From Gluconobacter cerinus (GTDB lineage Bacteria; Pseudomonadota; Alphaproteobacteria; Acetobacterales; Acetobacteraceae), in contig NZ_BEWM01000002.1 of the NCBI RefSeq assembly GCF_002723935.1, positions 620,001 through 684,000 on the forward strand: DNA of 64,000 bases, written 5' to 3'. Below the pieces are notes generated by a model, which was not told the origin of the DNA, ran no database searches, and saw only the letters and a list, made by a program, of their open reading frames with translations. Shown here piece after piece: positions 16,763-25,929 of this stretch; within the stretch, counting starts at the first letter, position 1, and every line of letters starts with the position of its first letter. The translations under genes and the position numbers were made by a program.

Positions 16763-17647
16763 TTAGGTGCCGTTTTTCCGCGCCGAGATGATCTGCAAAA
16801 GAGCATCAGCGGCTTTGCTGCGATAGCGTTCTTTGTGTCGCAAACCGAAGAAGGTGCGGGGCCCAAGATCAAACGGAGCAGCATGAAGTTTTCCGCTGGC
16901 GAGGGATGGGGCAACTACAAGGGAAGAGAGAGCAGCCAGTCCGGCGCCTTCCTCAACAGCTGTTCTTACGCTTTCGTTTGATGGCAGAACCAGACCTTCC
17001 TTCAGGGCCTCCGGTCTTACGCCGACAGCCCGCAAACTGGTATCAAGCGATGAGCGTGTGCCCGAGCCGCGCTCTCGCATGATCCAGGTCGCACTTTGCA
17101 GCCAGCCAGCATCTACAGTTTGCGTTCCGAAAGGTTCAGCCTGTACGAGTTGCAGGCGATCTTCCGCGAGTGGCCACTGCGCGAGTGTTGGGTCATCCAC
17201 GTTACCTTCGACAATTCCAAGATCCGATTGTCCCTCGCGCACATGCGCTGCGGCCTGCGTCGTATTGCCGATTTCAAGCGCAACGGTGACGTTGGAAAAG
17301 GCGGCGCGAAAGGCGACCAGTATTGGTGGGAGCCAGTAGGCTGCGATGGTCTGGCTGGCGACAACCCGAAGACTGCCGCGGTTGAGTCCGCTGAGTTCAT
17401 CAAGTGTGTTTTGCGCCAAGGCTGCGCTCGCGAGAACATTGCGGGCTTCTTCCAGAAAAATCTGGCCAGCATCCGTTAGAGCGATGCCTCGCCCCACGCG
17501 ATGGAACAGCTTGATGCCATGCCGTTCTTCAAGAGCAGAAATTGCGGCTGAGGCCGTGGACTGCGTGACGTTTAGCGCTCGTGCAGCGGCCGTCATATGT
17601 TCGCGTTCGGCGACGCCAACGAAAATGCGTAACTGCTCTAGCGTCAT
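16763..17647 (-). CDS. LysR-family transcriptional regulator
   Basis: The product has 294 residues. The N-terminal winged helix starts MTLEQLRIFVGVAEREHMT, and RALNVTQSTASAAISALEE is the recognition region. The remainder is the periplasmic-binding-protein-like effector domain. It is divergent from the YeiH-type transporter gene across about 107 bases, the classic arrangement in which a LysR protein controls its neighbour and itself. This mirrors the YeiE/YeiH pairing in enterics, where the regulator responds to sulfite, so a sulfur-related signal is a reasonable inference. The start at 17647 is preferred because the helix-turn-helix begins directly after it. Confidence 0.88.
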   Translation of the reverse strand: MTLEQLRIFVGVAEREHMTAAARALNVTQSTASAAISALEERHGIKLFHRVGRGIALTDAGQIFLEEARNVLASAALAQNTLDELSGLNRGSLRVVASQTIAAYWLPPILVAFRAAFSNVTVALEIGNTTQAAAHVREGQSDLGIVEGNVDDPTLAQWPLAEDRLQLVQAEPFGTQTVDAGWLQSATWIMRERGSGTRSSLDTSLRAVGVRPEALKEGLVLPSNESVRTAVEEGAGLAALSSLVVAPSLASGKLHAAPFDLGPRTFFGLRHKERYRSKAADALLQIISARKNGT

Positions 17648-17754
17648 GATCGTCCTCGATAGCAATTAATCGTTTTTAACGAATGAAATGACTTAATCAA
17701 TTTGTTTTATTGATGATTTATGAGCGGATATCTGAAGGGCAGGAGAAAACGATC
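17648..17754. promoter_or_regulatory. LysR operator region between divergent regulator and transporter
   Basis: This AT-rich 107-base region contains ATCAA, nine bases, TTGAT (17696-17714), an inverted repeat that fits the T-N11-A rule for LysR boxes. A second, shorter inverted repeat, CGTT-TTT-AACG, lies about 25 bases closer to the regulator. Promoters for both genes must lie here. Confidence 0.55.
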
Positions 17755-18825
17755 ATGCCCCGATGTCTCGCTGTTCCGAAATTTCAGCCCGCTTATCGCA
17801 CCCTGCCGGGAATAGGATTGTGCCTTGCAGTGAGTGCTGCTGCATCATTGCTAGAAGCTGGTGAGCAGGTTCTTTTCGGCAAGGCATGGCTGGAGGCCCT
17901 CGTCTTGGCGATTTTGACCGGAATGGCCGTGCGCAGCCTCTGGTTGCCGGGGGATAGATACCAAGCCGGCATTGCTTTCACCGCGCGCTATTTTTTGGAG
18001 ATATCTGTTGTTCTGCTCGGAGCGTCAGTAAGTGCGGCAAACCTGCTGGCAGTCGGGCCTGTCCTGATTATTGGCATCGTGGTGCTCGTAGCGACATCAC
18101 TCATCATGAGCTTCGGGATTGGGCGGCTTATGGGGCTTCCACCCCGCATGGCGCTGCTCATTGCCTGCGGCAACTCGATCTGTGGAAACTCCGCAATTGC
18201 AGCTGTTGCGCCTGTTATTCTAGCAGACGGAAAAGACGTTGCCGCGGCGATTGCTTTCACTGCAGTGTGCGGCGTTCTCACGGTGTTGGGACTGCCATGT
18301 CTTGGCTTATTCTCAGGTATGAGTGGCAGTATGTTCGGCGCATTCGCTGGACTGACGGTCTATGCTGTCCCGCAGGTCGTCGCTGCCACGGCCCCGCTCG
18401 GTACCATTGCTGTGCAGACAGGCATGATCGTCAAACTGGTGCGCGTTCTGATGCTTGGGCCCGTGTGTTTCGGGCTTGGACTGGCCTCTCCCGTTTTCTT
18501 TTCCGAACGTAAAAATGAAACGTCAGAAAATATAAACGCATCAGTTAGGAAAGGCGGAATTTTCCAGTTTGTGCCGTGGTTTATTCTGGGTTTTCTCGCC
18601 TTGATAGCCGGCCGCTCACTTGGGCTAATTCCGTCGTCACTTGGCGCCCCAATCAGTCACATCGCAACAATTCTGACGGTAACGTCCATGGCGGCTCTGG
18701 GCCTCGGTGTTGATGCCCGCAGCGTTGCGAACGCTGGCTTGAGGGTGACAGGAGCCGTCATCCTGTCACTGCTGGGACTGGGCGCCATCAGCTACGGTAT
18801 GCTGGTATGTCTTCACTTCGGTTAA
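17755..18825 (+). CDS. YeiH/YadS-type putative sulfate exporter family membrane protein
   Basis: The product has 356 residues and about ten hydrophobic segments. The family marker is ACGNSICGNSAIAAVAPVI, followed by AIAFTAVCGVLTVLGLPCL and FGAFAGLTVYAVPQVVAA. This family (UPF0324, formerly Cons_hypoth698) is annotated as putative sulfate or sulfonate-related exporters. The start at 17755 has AGGAG upstream; the longer open frame begins within the operator and is rejected. It is controlled presumably by the divergent LysR protein. Its last four bases overlap the end of the converging DnaJ-type gene. The transported compound is inferred only from the family. Confidence 0.85.
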   Translation: MPRCLAVPKFQPAYRTLPGIGLCLAVSAAASLLEAGEQVLFGKAWLEALVLAILTGMAVRSLWLPGDRYQAGIAFTARYFLEISVVLLGASVSAANLLAVGPVLIIGIVVLVATSLIMSFGIGRLMGLPPRMALLIACGNSICGNSAIAAVAPVILADGKDVAAAIAFTAVCGVLTVLGLPCLGLFSGMSGSMFGAFAGLTVYAVPQVVAATAPLGTIAVQTGMIVKLVRVLMLGPVCFGLGLASPVFFSERKNETSENINASVRKGGIFQFVPWFILGFLALIAGRSLGLIPSSLGAPISHIATILTVTSMAALGLGVDARSVANAGLRVTGAVILSLLGLGAISYGMLVCLHFG

Positions 18826-19652
18826 AGCTGACGGTCCCGCTTGATGCGGTCCCATGCCGCATTGATCCGGGCCACGCGTTCCTGCGCACGCTTGCGCTCC
18901 AGATCCGTCATGGGTTTCTGGGCAATAACATCCGGATGATACTCGCGGATAAGCGTTCGCCACCGAACGCGGACTTCCTTGTCAGACGCTGTACGCGTGA
19001 TGCCGAGAACGCGATAGGCATCTGGCTCGCCGGTGCTGGCGGCACGGCTGTCGCCACTTTCTGCGCGCGTCCATGCTCCGGAAGACAGACCAAACGCACG
19101 ATGGACACGCTGAAGAAAATCAATTTCTTTTGGATGGAGCTCCCTGGATGCTCCGGCATCTGCACGGGCAATCCGGAAAAGGGCCACCATCAGGTTCTCC
19201 AGCGGTGCCTTGTCGTCTCCGTAAGCTGAGCCCATCTCGCGGGCGTACATTTCAAAATCGTCCGTTCGCTCCCGTGCGCGGTCGAACAACATGCCAACTT
19301 CACGCGTATTGTCGGGTGGAAACTGGAAGCAGGTTTTGAACGCGTTGATTTCGGAGCGATTGACCGGCCCGTCAACCTTTGCAAGCTTTGCGCACAGCGC
19401 CACAAGGCCAATGGCGTAAAGCTGGTCTTTTTTGCCCATGGCGGCTGCAATTTTTGCAGCGCCAAAAAACGCTGCACTGTTCGGGTCAGGACGACCCCGT
19501 GCAGGAAAGCGTTCGCTCCACCCCCCGGTGGAAGGATTAAGCAGAGAGCCACTGTCGGCGGCATGCCCAAGGGCTGCTCCCATCAGTGCCCCGAACGGGC
19601 CGCCGACTGCGAAGCCAGCAACACCACCGAACATTTTGCCCCAGATAGCCAT
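18822..19652 (-). CDS. DjlA-like co-chaperone with TerB-like and J domains
   Basis: The product has 276 residues. A Gly/Ala-rich hydrophobic N-terminus (FGGVAGFAVGGPFGALMGAALGHA) may insert in or associate with the membrane. Residues about 65-180 form a helical TerB-like domain (AAKIAAAMGKKDQLYAIGLVALCAKLAKVDG). A C-terminal J domain carries the HPD motif in IREYHPDV near residue 240. J proteins stimulate DnaK ATPase and target it to particular places. The gene ends in a 4-base overlap with the converging transporter gene. The domain assignments are good; the client is unknown. Confidence 0.85.
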   Translation of the reverse strand: MAIWGKMFGGVAGFAVGGPFGALMGAALGHAADSGSLLNPSTGGWSERFPARGRPDPNSAAFFGAAKIAAAMGKKDQLYAIGLVALCAKLAKVDGPVNRSEINAFKTCFQFPPDNTREVGMLFDRARERTDDFEMYAREMGSAYGDDKAPLENLMVALFRIARADAGASRELHPKEIDFLQRVHRAFGLSSGAWTRAESGDSRAASTGEPDAYRVLGITRTASDKEVRVRWRTLIREYHPDVIAQKPMTDLERKRAQERVARINAAWDRIKRDRQL

Positions 19653-19759
19653 ATCGACAATCTAGCATGGTCCCGGAAACCGGCAAATGACAGATCGGAC
19701 ATGTACCCTCCACAGAAAGAACTGGATCTCCCGCAGGCTTCGGGTGTTGAAGGAGCATC

Positions 19760-20128
19760 ATGAAAAACAAGGTCACCCCAGTTATGTCCGATCAGACGCA
19801 GCATCTCCCCGTCGCTCAGCCTTCGTCGGCAGACGACTATGAGGAGAAGATGCAGGCCCTGATTCGCAAACTTCCTGAATGGATGCAGAAGACCCTGAGC
19901 TGGCTACGGGAGCCAGAGCGTAAATGGATTCGGATTCCGGCCGGTATTTTGTTCATGCTTGGAGGCTGCATGGCGTTCCTACCCGTTCTGGGTGTGTGGA
20001 TGATTCCTGTAGGTATTCTGCTACTTTCCGAAGATATTCCGTTCTTCCGTCGTTTGATGGAGAAAGCTCTGAACTGGATCCAGAGAAAGCACCCTGACTG
20101 GATGGATCTGCCTCCGAACGCGAAGTGA
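19760..20128 (+). CDS. Two-span inner-membrane protein, hypothetical
   Basis: The product has 122 residues. An N-terminal cytosolic part is followed by IRIPAGILFMLGGCMAFLPVLGVWMIPVGILLLSEDIP, read here in two hydrophobic stretches with a proline-rich turn. It ends with a basic amphipathic helix (RRLMEKALNWIQRKHP). It resembles small proteins widespread in alphaproteobacteria with the pattern of two spans plus a Trp/Arg-rich tail. Two starts are possible, 19760 (with GGAG upstream) or the ATG encoding MSDQTQ at 19784. The function is not known. Confidence 0.65.
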   Translation: MKNKVTPVMSDQTQHLPVAQPSSADDYEEKMQALIRKLPEWMQKTLSWLREPERKWIRIPAGILFMLGGCMAFLPVLGVWMIPVGILLLSEDIPFFRRLMEKALNWIQRKHPDWMDLPPNAK

Positions 20129-20133
20129 CCCGA

Positions 20134-20358
20134 TCAGTCGTCGCCCGTTTTTCGCGCATCCATAAGGGCTGCAACACGGAGAGCTGAGGCCAGTGGGCGG
20201 TCTGGTGTGCGTTTGGCGTCAATCGACGCAACGAGGGCCGCAAAGCTCAAGGCCCGCTCCGTAGCCATCTGATCCAGGACTGCCCAGAATTCTGGTTCAA
20301 GCGCAACGGACGTCCGATGTCCTGAGAGCGAAAGGCTGCGTTTGACGAGGTCACTCAT
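20134..20358 (-). CDS. Ribbon-helix-helix domain protein (RHH_4 family)
   Basis: The product has 74 residues. It begins VKRSLSLSGHRTSVALEPEF, the beta-strand of a ribbon-helix-helix domain, followed by the two helices. This matches the alphaproteobacterial RHH_4 family, which is annotated as DNA-binding but often linked to small regulatory roles. Its ATG overlaps the queG stop by four bases (ATGA), so the two are probably translated together. It converges with the two-span membrane protein gene at a 5-base gap. Confidence 0.75.
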   Translation of the reverse strand: MSDLVKRSLSLSGHRTSVALEPEFWAVLDQMATERALSFAALVASIDAKRTPDRPLASALRVAALMDARKTGDD

Positions 20359-21419
20359 GTCAGGCGTTCCAAAGCCCAGCGGGCAGTTTCGGCAATATCG
20401 GGATCAGGGTCAGATTGAAGAGCCTGCGCTGAAGGTACGAGGGCAGGATCGTCCGAGTTGCCGATTGCGATCAGAACATTCCGGACAAACCGGTTGCGGC
20501 CAATGCGCTTGACGGGTGATCCCGAAAAAAGCGTGCGGAAAGCCGCATCATCCAAGGCCGCAAGGTCTGCAAGTTTTGGCTCGATCAATTCCGGTCGTGC
20601 CTGAAGCTTGATATGGCGGGAGGTCTCGGCAAAGCGGTTCCACGGGCAGGCAGAAATGCAGTCGTCGCAGCCATAGATGTGGTTGCCCATTTTTTCCCGC
20701 AGGTCGTGCGGGATCGGCCCTTTGTGTTCGATGGTCAGGTACGAAATGCAGCGCCGGGCATCCATACGATAGGGACCAATGAATGCGTCCGTCGGGCAGG
20801 CTGTCAGGCAGCTTGTGCAGGTGCCGCAGCTTCCGCCTTTTGGCTCGGACGGGCTTAAATCCAGCGTCGTGTAGAGTTCTCCCAGCAAAAGCCAAGAACC
20901 GTGAGTGCGGGAGACCAGACAGGTATGCTTGCCCTGCCAGCCCAGATGCGCCTTTTCCGCCAAAGCGCGTTCCGAAACCGGGGCCGTATCGACGAAGACC
21001 TTCACCTGCGTAGTCTCATCGCCCAGCTTCACGACGAACTGCGCCAGATGTTTCAGCATCCCTTTGATGACGTCATGGTAGTCCCGATTACGGGCATAGA
21101 CGGAGATATTGCCCCGATCCGGCTGACGCAGCGTTGCGTCCGGGTCTTCGGCGGGTGCGTAACAGACTGCAAGGGAAATGACGCTGCGGGCTTCAGGCCA
21201 GAGGGCCTGCGGGTGGCTGCGCTGTTCGATGCGCGTTTCCATCCATTCCATCGTTCCGTGATGGCCTTGGGCAACAAAAGCGCGCAGTCCGGCTTCCACA
21301 TCCGGGCCAAGCTCCGCCGCGCAGAAGCCCACGGCATCGAACCCCAGATGCCGGGCGTGGTCCTCGATCCGTTGCTCAAGGGAACGTCCGGGGCGGGAAG
21401 GGGACGGGCGTGATGTCAT
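20355..21419 (-). CDS. queG: Epoxyqueuosine reductase QueG
   Basis: The product has 354 residues. Two [4Fe-4S] ferredoxin-like motifs are visible: CGTCTSCLTACP and CDDCISACPW. A cobalamin-binding N-terminal domain precedes them, and a HEAT-like repeat tail (RNVLIAIGNSDDPALVPSAQ) follows. QueG reduces epoxyqueuosine to queuosine in tRNA wobble position 34, the last step of the pathway. The partner enzymes QueA and Tgt are encoded about 7 kb away at 27.0-29.3 kb on the same strand. The RHH gene overlaps the stop. The gene is divergent from phzF with a 109-base gap. Confidence 0.93.
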   Translation of the reverse strand: MTSRPSPSRPGRSLEQRIEDHARHLGFDAVGFCAAELGPDVEAGLRAFVAQGHHGTMEWMETRIEQRSHPQALWPEARSVISLAVCYAPAEDPDATLRQPDRGNISVYARNRDYHDVIKGMLKHLAQFVVKLGDETTQVKVFVDTAPVSERALAEKAHLGWQGKHTCLVSRTHGSWLLLGELYTTLDLSPSEPKGGSCGTCTSCLTACPTDAFIGPYRMDARRCISYLTIEHKGPIPHDLREKMGNHIYGCDDCISACPWNRFAETSRHIKLQARPELIEPKLADLAALDDAAFRTLFSGSPVKRIGRNRFVRNVLIAIGNSDDPALVPSAQALQSDPDPDIAETARWALERLT

Positions 21420-21528
21420 GCGCTCAGCAGATGGATGGAAAGCAGAATCAGCAGTTTACGCCATCTTTCCCCCAACGGGCCAATCAGACATGATGGGATG
21501 TCTTCATTCTCCGATGAGAGAACCGGTT

Positions 21529-22436
21529 ATGCGTCGTTCCTATGTCACCCTGGATGTTTTCACGGACCAGCTGTTCGGGGGCAATCCTCTGGCTGTCGTG
21601 CTGGATGCGGCGGGGCTTTCCACCGAACAGATGCAGAAGATTGCCATTGAGTTCGGCTATTCCGAGACAACCTTCGTGCTCCCTGCGGTAGAGGCGGATC
21701 ATACGGCGCATGTCCGTATCTTCACGCCAGCCGGAGAGCTGCCATTCGCTGGTCATCCGAATATCGGCACCGCTTTTGCCTTGGCGCGACAGGCCGAAGC
21801 GCAGGGGCAGGAGCTGCCAGAAACGCTTTTGTTTGAAGAAAAGGCCGGCTTGGTTCCTGTGCGGCTGGAGCGTGAGAACGGACGGGTCGTTCGGGCGGAA
21901 CTTATGGCGCCGGAAGCCATGACACGCCGGAGCCGGATGATTCCTGAAAATGCGGCTGCGTGTCTGGGGCTTGAACCCGCAGATATTCGTACGGATCACC
22001 ACGCGCCACAGGTTGTTTCGGTCGGGCTGCCGTTCCTGATTGTTGAGCTTGCGTCCCGCGACGCTCTGCGTCGCGCCCATGGAGAGCTTGCCGCGCATCG
22101 CAGGCTTCTCGCCTCCAACGGGATCAGTTCCGTGTATGCCTACACGCGCAATGCCGGGGAAGCGCCTTTGAAAAAGGCAGCGACATTCAGGGGCGCATGT
22201 TCTCGCCATTGGATGGCATTGCCGAAGATCCTGCCACGGGGAGCGCCACGGTTGCAGCCGTCGCGTTCCTGTCTGCGCTGGAGAATGGAGCGGATCTGTC
22301 CCTGACCTTCACGCAGGGTGTGGACATGGGACGACCAAGCCTTCTGGACGCCAGAACAGAAGCGGGCAAGGCTTACGTCGCCGGTTCCTGTGTCCCTGTC
22401 ATGGATGGATTTTTCACTTTGGAAAGCGAAGTCTGA
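21529..22436 (+). pseudogene. PhzF-family isomerase, split by a frameshift
   Basis: The N-terminal part is a good PhzF protein: MRRSYVTLDVFTDQLFGGNP, then FGYSETTFVLPA and FTPAGELPFAGHPNIGTAFA. Family similarity continues to about 22160 and then the frame changes. The C-terminal motif GRMFSPLDGIAEDPATGSAT lies in the next frame from about 22164 to the stop at 22436. Together both parts make a normal-length PhzF. The shift falls around CCTTTGAAAAAGG (22165-22177). PhzF-fold enzymes are isomerases or epimerases. It is either an inactivated gene, a sequencing error, or, less likely, a product of -1 ribosomal slippage on the A-run. Confidence 0.8.
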
Positions 22437-22511
22437 GAACGGTCTGTTGCAGAGTTTATAACGGTCTGAAAATGTCTTGTCAGGGGCGTGGGCAGTCGGC
22501 ATCGTGCCACC

Positions 22512-24056
22512 ATGCGATGCACCCTCCCTTCCGTTCTTGTAGCGGTTGCCCTCTCCCTGACGGCCCTGTCTCCTCTGGCAAGGGCCGAAGCTCCGTCTGC
22601 TGTTGAGCAGACTTACAACACCGTTCGAAATGATCCGGTTCGGCTTGGTCTGTTTCTGCGGGCCTTTCCAAAAGGCGCAGATCTGCACAATCATCTCGTA
22701 GGGGCGATCTACGCAGAGAACATGCTGAACTGGGCGGCCCAGGATGGCTTGTGCGTCTCTCTCAAAAGCCTTGAGATCCTCAGTCATGCATGTCCGCATC
22801 CGAAAGAGGGTGAGATGCCGGCAACGGCTCTGGCTGGAAATCCGGATGCTGAAAGTCGCCTGATTGATGCCATGTCCATGCGGGATTTTACGCCGTCTCC
22901 GGCTGACCGCTCAGGGCACGACCACTTCTTCGCAGCTTTCAGGCACTTTGGGTCGATCGATGCGGCGCATCAGGGCGATATGTTGGCAGAGGCCATGGAT
23001 CGTGCCGCCCACGATCATATCACCTATATCGAGCCCATGATTTCACCGGCTCTTCCCGCGATGATCCGTGCTGGCTTCAAACATCCGATGAATGGTGACG
23101 ATTTCGCCGCTGCTCATAAAGCGCTGGAGCCGGAGATTTCTGCTCTTGTGACGCAGGCCCGTCAGGAAACGGATGCCATGGACAAGCAGGCACAAACGGT
23201 TCTGAAATGCGGCACGCCCGAGGCTCATCCGGGTTGCAGCGTGAGTGTGCATTACCTTTTCCAGGTTCTTCGTACGCTGCCGCCACAGGCAGTCTATGCC
23301 CAGCTTGATGCCGGATATGCGGTCGTTAAGGCCGATCCCCGATTTGTCGGCCTTAATATTGTTGCACCGGAAGATGATGCCATCGCCATGCGGGATTACA
23401 CCCTGCATATGCGGATGTTCCAGTTTCTGTCGCAGGTCTATCCGGGTGTGAACCTCAGCCTTCATGCTGGTGAACTCACAGGCAAGCTCGTTCCGCCTGA
23501 AGGCCTGAAGCATCACATTCGGGAAGCCATCGAAATCGCTGGTGCCAAGCGCATCGGCCATGGCGTCGATATCGCATCGGAAGATGATGTTACCGGGCTG
23601 CTGGCCGAGATGGCTAAGAAGCACGTCATGGTGGAAATCAACCTGACGAGTAATGACGAGATCCTGAACGTGAAGGGCGCTGAACACCCGCTGCCGCTCT
23701 ACCGCCGGGCCGGGGTTCCCGTTGCGCTCTCCACGGATGACGAAGGCGTCTCCCGTGGTGATCTGACGCAGGAATATGTACGGGCCGCTCAAACCTACAA
23801 TCTGAGCTATGCGGACCTGAAACAGATGTCCCGGACGGGTCTGGAATATGCGTTTATTCCGGGGCAGAGCCTTTGGGACAACCATCAGGTCGGCAAGCCT
23901 GTAGCGGCCTGCCAGACCGTGTCTTCATCTCAGCCTGAGAGCGGCCCTTGTGCCGATCTGTTGAAAACCAGCGAGAAAGCCCGCCTTCAGTGGCAGCTTG
24001 AATCGCGGTTTGTCGCCTTTGAAACTTCCGCTCCACACGAAAGCCTCTATCAATGA
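22512..24056 (+). CDS. Exported adenosine deaminase-family protein
   Basis: The product has 514 residues. The start at 22512 gives a signal peptide ending near residue 25 (PLARA/EA). The metal-dependent deaminase core shows ADLHNHLVGA (His59, His61), LSLHAGELTG, RIGHGVDIA and ALSTDDEGVSR, which match adenosine deaminase active-site motifs. It is longer than typical cytosolic ADA (about 340), with insertions like those of secreted ADGF-type enzymes. The downstream nucleoside-cleaving gene overlaps it by four bases (ATGA). In the periplasm it would convert adenosine to inosine. Substrate is inferred from motifs and context. Confidence 0.85.
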   Translation: MRCTLPSVLVAVALSLTALSPLARAEAPSAVEQTYNTVRNDPVRLGLFLRAFPKGADLHNHLVGAIYAENMLNWAAQDGLCVSLKSLEILSHACPHPKEGEMPATALAGNPDAESRLIDAMSMRDFTPSPADRSGHDHFFAAFRHFGSIDAAHQGDMLAEAMDRAAHDHITYIEPMISPALPAMIRAGFKHPMNGDDFAAAHKALEPEISALVTQARQETDAMDKQAQTVLKCGTPEAHPGCSVSVHYLFQVLRTLPPQAVYAQLDAGYAVVKADPRFVGLNIVAPEDDAIAMRDYTLHMRMFQFLSQVYPGVNLSLHAGELTGKLVPPEGLKHHIREAIEIAGAKRIGHGVDIASEDDVTGLLAEMAKKHVMVEINLTSNDEILNVKGAEHPLPLYRRAGVPVALSTDDEGVSRGDLTQEYVRAAQTYNLSYADLKQMSRTGLEYAFIPGQSLWDNHQVGKPVAACQTVSSSQPESGPCADLLKTSEKARLQWQLESRFVAFETSAPHESLYQ

Positions 24057-25144
24057 ACCGCCTGAAAACTCTTCTCGGGGCCACTGCCCTGTCAGTTCTT
24101 GCTATTTCAGGCAGCGTCTCCAACGCCTCTGCCAAGAGCCGGCCCATTCCCGTCCGTGTGGTGGTGGTCACGACATTTGAGCTTGGCAAGGACACGGGCG
24201 ACACGCCGGGCGAGTACCAGAATTGGGTTGAGAAACTCCCGCTCTCGCAGGAAATTCCTGCGCCCGGTACGGATCATGATGTTATGCACTACAACCCGGA
24301 ACTGCATGTTCTGGGTATTGCGTCCGGGGAAGGGCCGGAGCACATGGCATCGGCCATCACGGCGCTCGTCCTTGATCCGCGGTTTGACCTGAAACACGCC
24401 TATTTCGTGTTGGCCGGAATTGGCGGTGTTGATCCGAAGTTCGGTACGGTCGGCTCTGCAATCTGGGCGCCACGCGTGATTAATGGCGGTCTGTCGCATC
24501 TGATTGATCCGCGGGAAATTCCGAGATCCTGGCCGGATGGGTTTACGCCGGTTCAGGGCAGTCTCCCGGATGAGAAGCCGCGTCCGCCTTTGCATTCTGT
24601 CAGCGGGGATATGGTTTACACGTTTAACCCGCAGTTCGTGCAGTGGGCCTATGGCCTGACGAAGAATATGACCCTGCCCGACACGCCGGGTCTTCAGGCA
24701 TCCCGCGCGCGTTACAAGGGTTATCCGGAAGCCCTGAAGGCACCGTCTGTCATGGTCGGCGACACCATTTCTGGTGAGACCTTCTGGGTTGGCGAGAAAA
24801 TGAATGCCTGGGCCGAGCGGTGGGTCCGCTACTGGACCGACAATCAGGGAACATTGGCCACGACAGCAGAAGAGGATGTTGCATTCTGTCAGGCACTTGC
24901 TGCACAGGCTAAGGCTGGTCGAGTAGATCCCCAGCGTGCTCTGATCCTTCGGACGACCAGCAATTTTGACATGCAGTATCCGGGCCAGACGGCGGCGGAA
25001 TTGCTGGCCGAAGAAGCGCACGAAGGCAGCTATTCGGCGTTTATTCCATCTGTTGAGGCCGCCTACACGGTCGGCAGTGTCGTGGTACGCGAGTTGGCCA
25101 CGCATTGGGACAAATACGAGAAAACCATGCCCGGTGCAGAATAA
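24053..25144 (+). CDS. Purine nucleoside permease (NUP) family protein, exported
   Basis: The product has 363 residues. A signal peptide ends near residue 27 (SVSNASA/KS). It belongs to the NUP family (PF06516), visible in VVVVTTFELGKDTGDTPGEYQ, YFVLAGIGGVDP and LRTTSNFDM. The family name comes from yeast nucleoside permeases, but the fold is of the nucleoside phosphorylase type, so cleavage of nucleosides is likely. With the deaminase just upstream it would continue adenosine to inosine to hypoxanthine outside the cytoplasm. A terminator follows at 25170. A diverged paralogue lies at 25930-27027 on the other strand. Confidence 0.85.
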   Translation: MNRLKTLLGATALSVLAISGSVSNASAKSRPIPVRVVVVTTFELGKDTGDTPGEYQNWVEKLPLSQEIPAPGTDHDVMHYNPELHVLGIASGEGPEHMASAITALVLDPRFDLKHAYFVLAGIGGVDPKFGTVGSAIWAPRVINGGLSHLIDPREIPRSWPDGFTPVQGSLPDEKPRPPLHSVSGDMVYTFNPQFVQWAYGLTKNMTLPDTPGLQASRARYKGYPEALKAPSVMVGDTISGETFWVGEKMNAWAERWVRYWTDNQGTLATTAEEDVAFCQALAAQAKAGRVDPQRALILRTTSNFDMQYPGQTAAELLAEEAHEGSYSAFIPSVEAAYTVGSVVVRELATHWDKYEKTMPGAE

Positions 25145-25169
25145 CGACCTGTCCCTGTGTTGAAAGGAA

Positions 25170-25203
25170 AATGCTCGCCAGATTGAACTGGCGGGCATTT
25201 TTT
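25170..25203 (+). terminator. Intrinsic terminator of the nucleoside operon
   Basis: AATGCTCGCCAG (25170-25181) pairs with CTGGCGGGCATT (25188-25199) across a 6-base loop, with one T-G wobble, and is followed by a T run. It lies 26 bases after the stop. Confidence 0.9.
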
Positions 25204-25270
25204 GCGTGTATGCGCTTAAGACATAGTTTGTCGTGAACAGAACGCTTTAGCTTCGATTGATTGGATTCCC

Positions 25271-25879
25271 ATGACTCTCGACGTTTCTTCCGCCATTCTT
25301 CAGCGCCGTGCGACCAAGCATTTCGATGCCGCGCACATCATGCCGGAGAAAGACCTCGAAACTATTCTCGGTCTGGCGCGCCGGATGCCGACGGCCTTCA
25401 ATATCCAGAACTGGCGCTTTGTGGCTCTCAAGGACCCGGAGTTGCGCAAGCAGGTTCGTGCCGTTTCATGGGATCAGGCTCAGGTGACGGATGCGTCTGC
25501 GCTGATCGTTCTGTGTGCGGACATCAAGGCCTGGGAAAAGTCGCCGGAGCGATACTGGGAAAACGCCCCGGATGCTGTTCGGGAGTACATGGTTGGCGCC
25601 ATCGACCAGTATTATCGGGGCCGCGAGCAGGTGCAGCGGGATGAGGGGATGCGGTCCTGTGGCATGGCGGCGGCTGCCATCATGCTGGTGGCCGAGAGCA
25701 TGGGGTATGGAACCTGCCCGATGGATGGTTTTGACTTCGATGCCGTCGGCAAGCTCATCAACCTGCCGGAAGACCATGAGATCGTTATGTTCGTGGCCAT
25801 CGGGAAGGCGGCGTCTGCTCCGAAGCCATCGGGCGCTGCGCTGCCGGTTTCCGAAATCATGATCGAAAACCGGTTCTGA
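25271..25879 (+). CDS. Nitroreductase-family oxidoreductase
   Basis: The product has 202 residues. FMN-binding features are visible: QRRATKHFDAAHIM at the N-terminus, ARRMPTAFNIQNWRFVALKD in the middle and GMAAAAIMLVAESMGYGTCPM near residue 135-155. It resembles the NfsB/YdfN-type nitroreductase subfamily, enzymes that reduce nitro compounds or quinones using NAD(P)H. It is cytosolic and appears to be transcribed alone. Its end faces the second NUP gene, with a shared hairpin between. Confidence 0.9.
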   Translation: MTLDVSSAILQRRATKHFDAAHIMPEKDLETILGLARRMPTAFNIQNWRFVALKDPELRKQVRAVSWDQAQVTDASALIVLCADIKAWEKSPERYWENAPDAVREYMVGAIDQYYRGREQVQRDEGMRSCGMAAAAIMLVAESMGYGTCPMDGFDFDAVGKLINLPEDHEIVMFVAIGKAASAPKPSGAALPVSEIMIENRF

Positions 25880-25887
25880 TAAAAATC

Positions 25888-25921
25888 GGCTCTGGACGGT
25901 GCTGCTGCATTGTCCAGAGCC
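25888..25921. terminator. Bidirectional hairpin between nitroreductase and NUP genes
   Basis: GGCTCTGGAC (25888-25897) and GTCCAGAGCC (25912-25921) form a perfect 10-bp stem with a 14-base loop. On the minus strand it is followed by GATTTTTATC, giving the NUP gene a good terminator. On the plus strand the T-rich stretch (TGATGGTTTT) is weaker. Confidence 0.8.
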
Positions 25922-25929
25922 TGATGGTT

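Noticed and set aside
22165-22177. Programmed -1 frameshifting in phzF
   Set aside because: The site only partly resembles a slippery heptamer and no such recoding is known for PhzF; simple mutation or sequencing error is more likely, so it is listed as a broken gene.
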